Origin: Chrysomallon squamiferum
Lineage: Eukaryota > Mollusca > Gastropoda > Neomphalida > Peltospiridae
DNA: 64,000 nucleotides
Reading direction: 5' to 3'
Assembly (NCBI GenBank): GCA_012295275.1
Contig: CM022677.1
Coordinates: forward strand, 11,656,574 to 11,720,573
Below, in pieces: positions 11,516-24,980 of the stretch. Positions within the stretch are counted from its first letter, which is position 1. Each line of letters opens with the position of its first letter. The notes under the pieces are model-generated. The model was not told the DNA's origin and searched no databases. It saw nothing but the letters and a program-made list of their open reading frames with translations. Made by a program: the position numbers and the translations under genes.

Positions 11516-12272
11516 TAGCTAGATATGCATCACAGTATGGATTCAGGGATAGATGTACTGAGATAAGGAAACAGAAAAGATTCAAATATGGATTGATCAA
11601 CAGATGGTGAAAAAGAGGTTGACTGATAGAGATATAGGGAGATAACAAGACAGATTAATAGACAGATAATTAGAAAAAGAAAGAGAGGTAGATAGGTCAA
11701 TAGATGGGTTACAAGACTGTTGTATTGGTAAGCCAACAGAGACAGACAGTAATATAGTGAAACTATGTGAAATAGAGACAGATATATATGTATGGACAGG
11801 TATATAGATAAGTGAATTCACTGAAACAGATTTGCTGGATGGAAGGATGGATGGATTGATAACACACAGCTGTGTAGACAGATAAATCAATAGAGACCAT
11901 ATTTTGTAATATGACCTTTTTGATGTGAATGCTAATCTGGTTTATTATTCCAAACTCAAAACTATGGACTGCTAATAGTTATTTAATATATCCTCAGCTA
12001 TTGAGCTCACTGAGTTAAAATTAATCAAAGGAAGCTGGTTACACATAGCAAGTTTTAACCTCCATGTTAGACTAAATATATAATTATAGATGTATAAAAA
12101 ATCATATGTATAATCAAAAATACTTCTAACCAGGTAATTTAAAAAAGTTGTATGGTCAAATTATGAACCAGTAGCATAAATCCTATCTTTGCATTAGTTT
12201 ATTTCATGCATTAATTTCTTGTTTTACAACAAATAAATATATAAGTTGATAAACAGATAGGTAGACAAATAG

Positions 12273-12309
<37 letters not shown>

Positions 12310-12589
12310 CATGGGTAAATAGGTTATAGATATATATATATAGAGAGAGAGACACACAATCAAAATGTATATAGAGAGATATGTAATAGAAATACAGCTG
12401 ACAGAGATAGAAAAATAGGCAGAGAGATAAGTGATACAGGTAAAGAGACAAACAAATTATAGCGATATAGGCAGAGAGGGACATAGAGGTAAAGAGACAA
12501 AAGTGACAGAGCTATAAGTAGAGAAAGACAAGTGGTAGAGATTACAGGTAGACTGAGACATGGGGCAGACAGAGGTGGAGAGGCAAAGA

Positions 12590-13290
<701 letters not shown>

Positions 13291-13294
13291 TAAA

Positions 13295-16053
13295 GAGACG
13301 TACGTGATAGAGAAAGGTAAGACGTACGAGAAGACGAAAAAAAAGAGAAATACGATAGAGATAGAGATAGAGACGATAGTGAAAGATAAAAAAGTTAGAG
13401 ACGTACGTGATAGAGGTAAAAAGGTAGAGACGTACGTGATAGAGGTAAAGGTAGAAGACGTACGTGATAGGATAAAAGACGTACAGAAACAGATGAGGTA
13501 AAGGTAAAGACGTACGTGATAGAAAAGAGATGAGATAGAGGTAAAGATAGAGTAATAGAGGTAAAGGTAAGAGACGTACGTGATAGAGGTAAAGGTAGAG
13601 AGACGTACGTGATAGAGGTAAAGGTAAAGAGACGTACGTAAGATAGAGAAAGGTAGAGAGAAAAGATAGAGTACGTGATAGAGGTAGAGACGTACGTGAT
13701 AGAGGTAAAGGTAGAGAGACGTACGTGATAGAGGTAAAGGTAGAGAGACGTACGTGATAGAGGTAAAAAGGTAGAGAGACGTACGTGATAGAGGTAAAAG
13801 AGAGACGTACGTGATAGAGGTAAGAGACGTACGTGATAGAGGTAAAGGTAGAGACGATACGTGATAGAGGTAAAGGTAGAGAGACGTACGTGATAGAGGT
13901 AAAGGTAGAGAGACGTACGTGATAGAGGTAAAGGTAGAGAGACGTACGTGATAGAGGAGAGAGACGTACGTGATAGAGGTAAAGGGTGAGAGACGTAAAA
14001 GGTAAAGGTAAAGGTAGAGACGTACGTGATAGAGGTAAAGGTAGAGAGAGACGTACGTGATAGAGGTAAAGGTAGAGAGACGTACGTGATAGAGGTAAAG
14101 GTAGAGAGACGTACGTGATAGAGGTAAAGGTAGAGACGTACGTGATAGAGAGTAGAGACGTACGTGATAGAGGGAAAAGGTGAGAGGTAAAGGTAGAGAG
14201 ACGTACGTGATAGAGGTAAAGGTAGAGAGACGTACGTGATAGAGGTAAAGGTAGAGAGACGTACGTGATAGAGGTAAAGGTAGAGAGACGTACGTGATAG
14301 AGGTAAAGGTAAAGAGACGTACGTGATAGAGGTAAAGGTAGAGAGACGTACGTGATAGAGGTAAAGGTAGAGAGAGACGTACGTGATAGAGGTAAAGGTA
14401 GAGAGACGTACGTGATAGAGGTAAAGGTAAAGAGACGTACGTGATAGAGGTAAAGGTAGAGAGACGTACGTGATAGAGGTAAAGGAGAGACGTACGTGAT
14501 AGAGGTAAAGGTAGAGAGACGTACGTGATAGAGGTAAAGGTAGAGAGACGTACGTGATAGAGGTAAAGTAGAGACGAGACGTGACGAGGTAAAGGTAGAG
14601 AGACGTACGTGATAGAGGTAAAGGTAGAGAGACGTACGTGATAGAGGTAAAGTAGAGACGTACGATAGAGGTAAAGAGTACGTACGTATAGAGGTAAAGG
14701 TAGAGACGTACGTGATAGTGGTAAAGGTAAAGGTAGAGAGACGTACGTGATAGAGGTAAAGGTAAAGAAACGTACGTACGTGATAGAGGTAAAGTAGAGA
14801 CGTACGTGATAGAGGTAAAGGTAGAGAGACGTACGTGATAGAGGTAAAGGTAAAGAGAGACGTACGTGATAGAGGTAAAGGAGAGAGAGACGGTAAAGGT
14901 GAGAGTACGTGATAAGGTAAAAGAGACGTACGTGTACGTGAAAAGGAGAGACGTACGTGATAGAGGTAAAGGTAGAGACGTACGTGATAGAGGTAAAGGT
15001 AGAGAGACGTACGTGATAGAGGTAAAGGTAGAGACGTACGTGATAGAGGTAAAGGTAGAGAGACGTACGTGATAGAGGTAAAGGTAGAGAGAGACGTACG
15101 TGATAGAGGTAAAGGTAGAGAGACGTACGTGATAGAGGTAAAGGTAGAGAGACGTACGTGATAGAGGTAAAGGTAGAGAGACGTACGTGATAGAGGTAAA
15201 GGTAGAGAGACGTACGTGATAGAGGTAAAGGTAGAGAGACGTACGTGATAGAGGTAAAGGTAGAGAGACGTACGTGATAGAGGTAAAGGTAGAGAGACGT
15301 ACGTGATAGAGGTAAAGGTAGAGAGACGTACGTGATAGAGGTAAAGGTAGAGAGACGTACGTGATAGAGGTAAAGGTAAGAGAGACGTACGTGATAGAGG
15401 TAAAGGTAGAGAGAGACGTACGTGATAGAGGTAAAGGTAGAGAGACGTACGTGATAGAGGTAAAGGTAGAGAGACGTACGTGATAGAGGTAGAGGTAAAG
15501 ACGTACGTGATAGAGGTAAAGGTAAAGAGAGACGTACGTGATAGAGGTAAAGGTAGAGAGACGTACGTGATAGAGGTAAAGGTAGAGAGAGACGTACGTG
15601 ATAGAGGTAAAGGTAGAGAGACGTACGTGATAGAGGTAAAGGTAGAGAGACGTACGTGATACAGGTAAAGGTAGAGTGACGTACGTGATACAGGTAAAGG
15701 TAGAGTGACGTACGTGATAGAGGTAAAGGTAGAGAGTCGTACGTGATAGAGGTAAAGGTAGAGAGAGACGTACGTGATAGAGGTAAAGGTAGAGAGACGT
15801 ACGTGATAGAGGTAAAGGTAGATATACGTACGTGATAGAGGTAAAAGCAGAGAGACGAACGTGATACAGGTAAAGGTAGAGAGACGTACGTGATAGAGGT
15901 AAAGGTAGAGAGACGTACGTGATAGAGGTAAAGGTAGAGTGACGTACATGATAGAGGCAAAGGTACAGTGAATTACTTGATAGAGGTACAGGTAGAGAGA
16001 CGTACGTGATAGAGGTAAAGGTAGAGTGACGTACGTGATAGAGGTAAAGGTAG
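13295..16053 (+). repeat. 29-bp minisatellite with ACGTACGT core, roughly 90 copies
   Basis: The unit reads gatagaggtaaaggtagaga + gacgtacgt, with exact 29-bp spacing (for example 15,181, 15,210, 15,239). Each copy carries the 8-bp palindrome ACGTACGT and two CpGs, unusual in this AT-rich sequence. Copies from about 14.9 to 16.0 kb are near-identical; those from 13.3 to 14.9 kb contain many 1-10 bp indels. Since 29 is not a multiple of 3, and the unit has no stop in any minus-strand frame, all three minus frames stay open for roughly 900-1,175 codons. These are not credible genes. Confidence 0.97.
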
Positions 16054-16084
16054 CGTGAAGCAGATTCAAATGATTGAGACAGGT

Positions 16085-16560
16085 AGGAGGGCTGAGGAGG
16101 CATAATGCGATAAAAGCAAACTGAAATTCTTGTAAAACTTTTAATTATACCTCAATTCTTATGTGTTTAGTTTTACCTTGTTATTATTTTTCTTTTTCTC
16201 TTTTTCTGCTTTCTTTTTCTTTTCTTTTTTATTATTATTTTTCTCTTGACTATTTACATTTTATGAAAGTTAAATATTTTAAAGTGTAATTACTGATATT
16301 ATCGAGCATGCAAAAATTAAAATAGTGAGAGGGAGGCAGAGATATAATTATTTGAAATACTGACTTGTCTTCATATATTTATAACAGTCACATACACTGT
16401 CTCTGTCTCTATAATTAGGTCTTTAGTCCATAATGCAGCAGCCATCATTAAAACAGTAAATTCATTTATACATAGGAACATTAGATGCTTATAATGCATT
16501 AGCCATTCATCCATCAGTTTATATAAGAAATGTATTTACTTTCAAAAATCCATCTGTTGA
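16085..16560. other. AT-rich intergenic sequence
   Basis: Homopolymer-rich sequence with no recognisable gene, exon or long repeat. Confidence 0.5.
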
Positions 16561-16613
16561 CTCTATGACACATATAGCTTTAAATAATTATAATAATAAT
16601 TTACTACTACTAC

Positions 16614-16744
16614 TAATAACAACAACAACAACAACAACAACAACAATAATAATAATAATAATAATAATAATAATTCTCTACCCTCTATTGCATAATCAAG
16701 AAGTTCTGTCTGAGTCTGTTATTGTTATTATTATTATTATTATT

Positions 16745-16786
<42 letters not shown>
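16614..16786. repeat. Complementary trinucleotide arrays forming a large hairpin
   Basis: An (AAC)n(AAT)n tract at about 16,614-16,674 is followed after about 45 bp by (TTA)n(TTG)n at about 16,719-16,786. The second tract is the reverse complement of the first, so a single strand could fold into a stem of some 55-60 bp. Minor offsets of repeat number would leave small bulges. Confidence 0.9.
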
Positions 16787-16789
16787 AAA

Positions 16790-17620
16790 TTACTATTTAT
16801 CTGCATCCACATATGTAACCTTTGGATCTATATTTAAATGAAGTGTATTAATATATGGCCTTTTTTACTTAGTCAGTTGATATAATATATTACATACATT
16901 CTGCGTGTGTTTGTGTTTGTGTATCGGAATGTACGTGCATGCGTCCCTCAAGCATGAATGCATACAGGCGCGATAGACACAATACAGCAATACGCACACA
17001 GCCACAATACATGTTTACGAGCCATATATATTTTTTCTAATCAATGGGAATTTTGTTCAAGCACTTTTACGAAAAAATAAATGAAATTAAAAGTATTTTC
17101 AAAAGACACACACACACACGCGCACAATGTATGTATTTCGTGTAAAAAAAGTGTATGCGTTTGTATATCTGTATGGGTGTTTGAATGTTTCTACATATTA
17201 TATAGTATGTATCTTTGAATGTATGTATGTATGTATGTATGTATGATTCTCTGTATTGAAAATACCTTTAATGTAATTTTATTATTTCTTTGCATCTTCT
17301 TTTAAATACATGGACGAACAGTTTCAGAAAACGAGTTCACACGACACTGAATAGAGATGAGAGAAATCATAACATAATTTATTATTGACTGTTAACACAT
17401 GTTCACTGCATACAAAGTATTATTACAATTATTCTGCGTGACACAGAGGTTAATGCGAAACACAGCCATGACGTCATATTCAGAACAGGCAACTAAAGTT
17501 TCTTGGAACTAATCTGGCGCGGATGCTATGATGTGACCATGATGGACAGAGTCATGACATTATTATTATATAACTGACACGCGACTATCTCTCAAACTGA
17601 GTTGATGGTTTTGAGTTAAT
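16790..17620. other. Non-coding sequence with short CA/GTAT microsatellites
   Basis: Contains short (CA)n at about 17,107 and (GTAT)n at about 17,220. No coding or structural RNA signal was seen. Confidence 0.5.
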
Positions 17621-17629
17621 CCATTGTAT

Positions 17630-18225
17630 TTATCTACTTAACGCCTGATAATATCACGTTACTGTACAGTAATTGTTTACTTAATGTCTGCTAAATTCAC
17701 GTTACTGTACAGTATTTATTTACTTAATGTCTGTTAATATCACGTTACTGTACAGTATTTATTTGCTAATATCACGTTACTGAACAGTATTTATTTTCTT
17801 AATGTCTGTTAATATCACGTTACTGTACAGTAATTATTTACTTAATGTCTGTTAATATCACGTTACTGTACAGTAATTATTTACTTAATGTCTGTTAATA
17901 TCACGTTACTGTACAGTAATTATTTACTTAATGTCTGCTAATATCACGTTACTGTACAGTATTTATTTACTTAATGTCTGCTAATATCACGTTACTGTAC
18001 TGTATTTATTTACTTTATATTGCTAATATCATGGTATTTGTTTACTTAATGTTTGGTAATATCACGTAACTGTACAGTATTTATTTACATAATATTGCTA
18101 ATATCACGTTACTGTACAGTATTTGTTTACTTTATATTGCTAATATCACGTTACTGTACAGTATTTATTTACATAATGTCTGGTAATATCACGTTACTAT
18201 CCTGTATTTATTTACTTAATACTAG
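17630..18225 (+). repeat. 43-bp minisatellite with TACTGTACAGTA palindrome
   Basis: About 13 copies of tttacttaatgtctg(c/t)taat + atcacgttactgtacagt + aatta/attta, with 43-bp spacing where intact (for example 17,821 to 17,864). Each unit contains the perfect 12-bp palindrome TACTGTACAGTA. Some units near the 3' end are shortened. The reverse-complement array is at about 61,930-62,370. Confidence 0.93.
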
Positions 18226-18379
18226 AGGAGATATTCTTCATATTTCACAGAATATAGTCGTCTACAGAGACAAAGAATGAAAAATAAAAATAAAAATGTT
18301 TTAACATGCCAGTTTGAATACACGATTAATCAGTAGTGTCATCTAATTTGTATATATTTTGAAGAAGAAACAGAAAAAC

Positions 18380-18420
18380 CCTTCTAAATCTTCATAACTT
18401 GAGAGGTGCGCCACTGCTAA
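18380..18420 (-). pseudogene. Inverted N-terminal scrap of the prolyl 4-hydroxylase copy
   Basis: The minus strand here encodes SSYEDLEG, matching GYEDLEGVAAVLFRLQDTYK of the B' copy (N-terminal P4HA region, E-D-L-E-G-A). In B' that segment is collinear with the rest of the gene. In B it is flipped and separated by T-runs and the (TC)n block, so B has suffered a small internal inversion. Confidence 0.5.
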
Positions 18421-18589
18421 ATGACAGCTGTAATGCACATTATAATTTTTTTTTTTTTTTTTTTTTTTTTTTTCTGTATGTTGCTTTATTCTATAATTTC
18501 TATAATATAGGTAGATAGACAGACAGACAAATAGAAAAATAGGTAGTTCCATATAATCAATGGATAACAGGAACATAACACACCAAAAG

Positions 18590-18737
<148 letters not shown>

Positions 18738-18747
18738 TTATCCCCCA

Positions 18748-19767
18748 CCAGCTTAAATTAAATGCTACAAGATTAGCAGACGGTTTTATATATGAACGAT
18801 ATATACAGAGATTATCAGCAGAAGACTGTTATCAATTAGGTCGCCTTGCTTACAAAATGAAAAAATACAACTATGTCTATATTTGGATGGAGATAAGTCT
18901 CGAGAAACAAAGAACGGAAACAATTCAGAACGTATCTCGGATAGAATTTCATGACTATGAAATACACGGTAGAGAATTAGCGGGACAGATAGAACACGTT
19001 TTAAATTTAACAAATGAACAGTTAATGTTATATCCTGAACTAGAACGTACTCCGAAAAGAAGGAAAAAGTATTCAAGTATATCAAAACTTAGGAAAGAAA
19101 AGAGAAAAGAAAATGTCAGAGTTAAAGAAAAAACAACTTTCGATGCTCTCTGTCGTGGTGAAGACGTTATTAAAGTACGACAGAGACATCGTCTGAAATG
19201 TCGCTACCATTACAACAACAAAAGTCCGCTTCTAATTCTTAAGCCTGCTAAAGAAGAGATTCTGCATTTCTCACCGAAAATTGTTCTCTATCATGATTTT
19301 ATCAGTGATGCTGCAATTGAAGACATTTAAACAGTTTCTTTGCCACTTTTACAACCATCTGAAATCAATCATTGTGGAAAAATATCAAATCTTAGAAAAT
19401 AATTAACAAACATACATGTCTAGGAAGAGGTCGCATAGAAGCAGACACGATAATTCAGAAACGAATTGAAGCAATCACAGGTCTTTCAATGAAAGCTTCA
19501 GAACCACTTCAGGTGGCAAACTTCGGAATAGGCGGGCAGTTCACGGCTCATACTGACTATTTCAACATAGCATATTCTTCCGGTGAAAACAGAAATGCCA
19601 CATGGTTAAACTATTTCAGTGATGTAGAAGGAGATGCAACAGTGTTTCCTTATCTTGCTGTAAGAATACAACCTAAAGCAGGTGCAGCTATATTTTGGTA
19701 TAATTTATATCGGAATGGTTCACCTAACAAAATGACACTTCATGGAGCTTGTCCTATTATTGATTAA
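18748..19767 (+). pseudogene. Prolyl 4-hydroxylase alpha-subunit copy (broken)
   Basis: Collagen-type prolyl 4-hydroxylases are ER 2-oxoglutarate/Fe(II) dioxygenases. The first part (18,748-19,330) covers the N-terminal and peptide-binding region (RLSAEDCYQLGRLAYKMKK, WMEISLEKQR) and runs to LCRGEDVIKVRQRHRLKCRY and IVLYHDFISDAAIEDI, then stops. After further stops and a frame change, a second part (19,394-19,767) holds the catalytic core: PLQVANFGIGGQFTAHTDYF with iron ligands His (19,549) and Asp (19,555), then WLNYFSDVEGDATVFP, AAIFWYNLY, and the third ligand His (19,741) in LHGACPII. It ends right after that, before the family's 2-oxoglutarate-binding Lys and C-terminus. No introns interrupt several exons' worth of sequence, suggesting a retrocopy or an intron-poor paralogue. 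It is non-functional as read. Confidence 0.85.
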
Positions 19768-19769
19768 TT

Positions 19770-20679
<910 letters not shown>

Positions 20680-20960
20680 ACAGAAAACAGCTTATTACTT
20701 ATTAATTCACTGAGTTAAAATAGACTGTATTAAGCAATATTTTACATTGTTTTACATAATTAAAATGTATAATAAAAATGTATAAAATTCACCACATTGA
20801 GGTAACATGCGATTTGGTATTTTCCTAATTCATTTTTATTTTACAGAATTATCATAAATGTCAGTACTCGCTGTACATTGCATAAATTATCCTCGAACAT
20901 TTCAGATGGCCGGTTTGTTGTAAGTATACAAACTGTATTGGTTACGTCATGAATGCATGA

Positions 20961-20961
<1 letters not shown>

Positions 20962-21034
<73 letters not shown>
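20962..21034 (+). repeat. (ATT)n microsatellite
   Basis: About 24 ATT units. The counterpart in B' is a short (AAT)n at about 59,964. Confidence 0.95.
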
Positions 21035-21035
<1 letters not shown>

Positions 21036-21737
21036 AATCTAAATGGACTGACGATACAAACTTTCGTACCACTGATTATCTTAAAATGACAAAAAAAGTT
21101 AAATCTTTTGCTGCTGTTATCGAAAGCAGCTTTTGCAATTAATGTAAAACTTGGAGGCCATGACAGAGGAGTTTGGAAAGTAATATGAAGAAAACGCAGT
21201 CGACAGTGACAACTGATAGACCATTAACATTTGTAATAATAAAATAAATATTTCAGTTTTATGTTATTTTAATGTTTGTAAATCGGCACTGTCTAAAACG
21301 GCATCTAAGAATCATGAAGAGTTGATTTCTTTGTATATTCAGGTAATGCTACAGTATTTTTTTTCTTTCTTTCTTTATATAGTTTCAAGTACATGTTTGT
21401 AATTTAGCTTCTAAGATGTTTTGTCGTCTGCGTTTTTGGATAGTTTTAAAGGGCAGATAATCGAAAATATCTTATTAAACAATACGATGTAGAATCTTGT
21501 CACAAGACTCAACTTTATTTTGTTTGAGTAATTTAGCTGAATTTTTTTAATAATGAATAACGATCGTTCTTTTGTTGTTTTATTTAATTGCATTCATATT
21601 TTATTTTATTCTGATTATTTATATGTTTTGTTCTTTACTTAGTTTACAAGTAGTAGAAGTAGTTGTAATAACTAATACAAATAATAGCAAATAGTATTTA
21701 TAGTTGAGTTTTATAAAATAGCTTACAATACAAATCA

Positions 21738-21775
<38 letters not shown>

Positions 21776-21871
21776 ACATGCGTTTTAACGTAACAAGAGA
21801 AGTAACAACAACTTATACATGTATGTATTATTTTATTTTTTAAATATTTAGTTTACTATCACTATTTGTGA

Positions 21872-21920
<49 letters not shown>

Positions 21921-22054
21921 TTCATTTTCGATATTTTTTTCATTAATTAGCTTTATGAATGATAAAATAGACTGAATCACAACCATTCAAAAATAACATG
22001 TTTTAATTTGGTTGCAAAATGTAATAATTTAAAATTATTTCTTTTCTTTCCCAG

Positions 22055-22168
22055 CTAGACCAGGCGGCCTTGACCTCTCTGAAATGGGAGATAATCGAGC
22101 TGAACAACAGGTTGGCACAAGTAACAGCCGAAAGAGATCATTTAGAAAAATAACTGACTAAATGTCAG
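22055..22168 (+). CDS. MCC: MCC-like exon 1 of the window, with internal TAA
   Basis: This 114-bp phase-0 exon runs from a good acceptor (ttctttcccag) to a gtaaga donor. It encodes LDQAALTSLKWEIIELNNRL, then AQVTAERDHLEK, TAA at 22,151-22,153, then LTKCQ. The vertebrate protein has a lysine at the stop position (LLEKKLAKAQ), so a single A-to-T change explains it. The rest of the exon shows no decay. Confidence 0.8.
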
Positions 22169-22646
22169 GTAAGAAATGATTTTTTTTTTTTTTTTTTTTT
22201 TTTATCCTAGCATTAGCCTGAAATTAAATCTCCACCTGCCTTTTAATGTTGTTATTCTAAGAATATAGCCTGACTAGAAAATAACATGTTTGGCAATAAC
22301 TCTTGGTGATAATTTAAAGCTACTCTGGCTATCTTCCTGGAAAAGATTTAGAAAATATTTACGTTAATCTGATGACCAAATTTAAATTTAAAAAGTTTTA
22401 ATTATTATATATTTACTTTCTGCCTTATTTGGTTATTTGTGTATTTACTTGATTATTTATTTATGAAATTTTCTTAAGCAGATACTAAATCAAAGAGTAC
22501 ATAAGTTCAATAAATACAGTATATACTAATTCAAATTCATAAAAAAAAGTCTGTTGTTATTTTGAATACTTAGTGAATTTAGTTTTTTAATTTACTGATA
22601 GACTGTTATATCCAAAAACCATTCAAAACTTCAAATATTTTAGTGA

Positions 22647-22731
22647 TTCTACGAGGAACGCGTCACTGAACTTCAGTGTGTCATTGCAGAGCTGATGAAG
22701 AAAACAGACAACACCAGATTAATGTCATCAG
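22647..22731 (+). CDS. MCC: MCC-like exon 2 of the window
   Basis: Encodes FYEERVTELQCVIAELMKKT then DNTRLMSS, matching the RYEERITELHSVIAELNKK region of MCC. It ends in phase 1 before gtcaat. At the left edge TGA and TAG codons stand directly upstream in frame, so the true acceptor may be tttag at 22,643 (giving an immediate TGA) or lie inside the exon. About 20 residues present in vertebrates just before this block are missing. Confidence 0.7.
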
Positions 22732-23125
22732 GTCAATGGTCTTTATTAAATAATATTTAGTGTGAGTTTGCTGTTCTTCCCTGCTTTTAATTAATGATAA
22801 AAACAATAATATAATATATCTTGTCACATAATGAAACATAGTTTTGGCTTGTCATTATGTATTGTAAAATAATACCATTTGTTTGATGGTTTTTCACTGT
22901 TTTTAATGGACAAGAAAAGATTCCTGAAAACCTGAAGTTCCAGAAATGTGCGAAGATAGTTGACCAGTTTTTTCTTTCATTGTATGAGTCAAGTCAGTCA
23001 TTCTTCAGATGTAAAACAACACCATTAACTTGCTGTTCTTTACTGTGTTTAATGAAAGACTAAGAAATAATTTCTAGGAATTTGTTGAAAATACCAAATT
23101 CCAGAAAGTGTAAAGACATTTGAAC

Positions 23126-23159
<34 letters not shown>

Positions 23160-23174
23160 CATTTCTGTGTAGAG

Positions 23175-23254
23175 AAGAAGATGATCGGACAAAAGCGATG
23201 ATGGAGGAAGTATCAACGAGAATAATGCAAATGGCTTCCAGTCTGCGAGACCTG
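23175..23254 (+). CDS. MCC: MCC-like exon 3 of the window
   Basis: Follows a long T-run acting as polypyrimidine tract. Taking the AG at 23,173-23,174 as acceptor keeps phase 1 and yields EEDDRTKAMMEEVSTRIMQM then ASSLRDL, equivalent to the REEDEYSELRSEL region. The donor (gttatc) is poor, so the 3' edge is uncertain. Confidence 0.55.
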
Positions 23255-23715
23255 GTTATCATTTACTTTTATATTTATTTTTTGACTGTACAGTTTTGGC
23301 TGTTTTAGATAGATGTCCAATTGTTTTAAAAGTTTATTAATTTTAATTTTAAATTATTATATAAATAGCAACATATTATAATTTGTTGGATTTTTTTAAA
23401 TATTAAATTATAATAATTTTTTTTTTCTCGTTTTCTTACTGCTAGAAGGCATTAAAAAGAAAGTAACAAATAAATATATAATTAAAATTAGATATGTTTC
23501 TCATTTTCTTACTGTTAGAAGGAATGAATGAATTAAAAAGAAAAGTTCCAAATAAATATATAGTTAAAATGAGAAAAGTAGAATTAAATTTACAAATAAA
23601 ATTAAAATTTGTTCGTGTGTTGTTGTTTTTTTCTTTAATTACTAAATAACGTATACACAACATTAAAACTGAGAATAATTATAAATGTTTTCATTTTTTT
23701 TTTTGGTTGTTTTAG

Positions 23716-23968
23716 AAATAGGTAATGAAATAAATGCAAAAGTTTCCCGAGTTGTCACAGAACTGGAGTCAGCCATTGCAGAAAGAAAATACTTTCCTCT
23801 CCACAATGTTGATCGCAACGTCGTTCAACGTATCAGAGAAGACGTAGAAAAAGACAACGATGAATGTCAGCTCTACAAGAACAGATAGGCAGACAGGAAA
23901 TAGAACTTACACAGCTATGTAGCCATATTGAATATATCAATGATGACAGGGAGAAGTTGAAAAGAAAG
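23716..23968 (+). CDS. MCC: MCC-like exon 4 of the window, frameshifted
   Basis: Encodes INAKVSRVVTELESAIAERK (vertebrate LNSELQRVLTGLENVV...) and continues to DNDECQLYKNR, where TAG at 23,886 ends the frame. The downstream frame gives QEIELTQLCSHIEYINDDRE then KLKRK, matching the LCSKEEEL...REERDRLRRRV region. A one-base loss or two-base gain at about 23,878-23,890 joins the halves. The gtaact donor is acceptable. Confidence 0.7.
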
Positions 23969-24575
23969 GTAACTCCGCATAAATATTAAAATAATTATAT
24001 TTACATTTTTATTTGTAGGTAGAATTGAAACACAAAACTTAATTATAGAGATTGCTTTTTCCTTCAGTTATACAGTATGGCTTGTGTTAATAATTTCTGC
24101 ATTAAGTCTTTCTATGAAAGAGTAACAGTTAAATTGTTAGTAACTGCATGAAATTGTTACATTCATAAAAAAGGTACTGTAAAGTTGTTAGTAAATATAC
24201 TTTTTAAAAAGTTTATAGCAAAAATAGTTAAAGGATAAATTATTACATTTTTGTTTACTGCTGAAAGAGTTACAGAATAAATTGTTACATTTTTGTTACA
24301 GTTGAAAAAGCTAGAGGATAAATTGTTACATTTTGTTAAAGTTGAAACTTACAGCTGACACAGAATAAACTGTTACATTTTGTTAAAATTGAAAGTTAGA
24401 GGAAAATTATTACATTTTTGTTATATATATATATTATTATATATATGATTTTTTCTTTATACATCCATTTCTTTCCATTTGCTGCTTATTTGCCTATTAA
24501 AAATATTTGATAGTGTATTTATTATTTAAGTATTTATGTAATATTCTATTTATTTATTTATTTATTAATTCACAG

Positions 24576-24687
24576 GACCACTGCAGGCAGTGATCAGTTT
24601 TCCGTAGCTAAAATAGCAGAACTGAAGAAGCTAAAAATGTGTGCTGGAGACAGACAGATTCTTGTTGCTGAAATTACCTCCCTTGTG
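24576..24687 (+). CDS. MCC: MCC-like exon 5 of the window
   Basis: Bounded by aattcacag and gtaaat. It encodes TTAGSDQFSVAKIAELKKLK then MCAGDRQILVAEITSLV, matching the IPIAKIAERVKLS...DRPVLGSEISS region. The entry phase (2) does not match the exit of exon 4 (0), implying a missing exon between them. Confidence 0.75.
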
Positions 24688-24980
24688 GTAAATCTCATTT
24701 AAAATCATTTATATGCACAGTGATGTTTCCTGTGCTGGAATGTAACTTCATTGGAAAATTACAAAATGTTTATTTTCAGTAAGTGTGTATATTAATACAG
24801 AAGTGTATTTTCTCTGTGTTTATGTTCAGTAAGTGTGTATATTAATACAGCAGTGTATTTTTATAATTTACAGTAGAAACTTAACTGATGTTTTAATTCA
24901 CAAATTTGACTGGCAAAAATATGAAGGAAAAAATAGACATATTTTTCATAATTTCCAGTATGATATTTTAATTTACTAAA

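Noticed and set aside
13295-16053. Regular 29-bp repeats, suggestive of a CRISPR array
   Set aside because: The repeats are head to tail with no unique spacers, in a eukaryotic genome with introns and no cas genes.
16565-16837. 90-codon open frame
   Set aside because: Translation of the complementary AAC/AAT and TTA/TTG arrays (poly-Thr, Ile and Val).
22151-22153. Programmed readthrough or RNA-edited recoding of the MCC TAA
   Set aside because: Two independent A-to-I changes would be needed, and the downstream frameshifts would remain; a nonsense mutation or base error is simpler.
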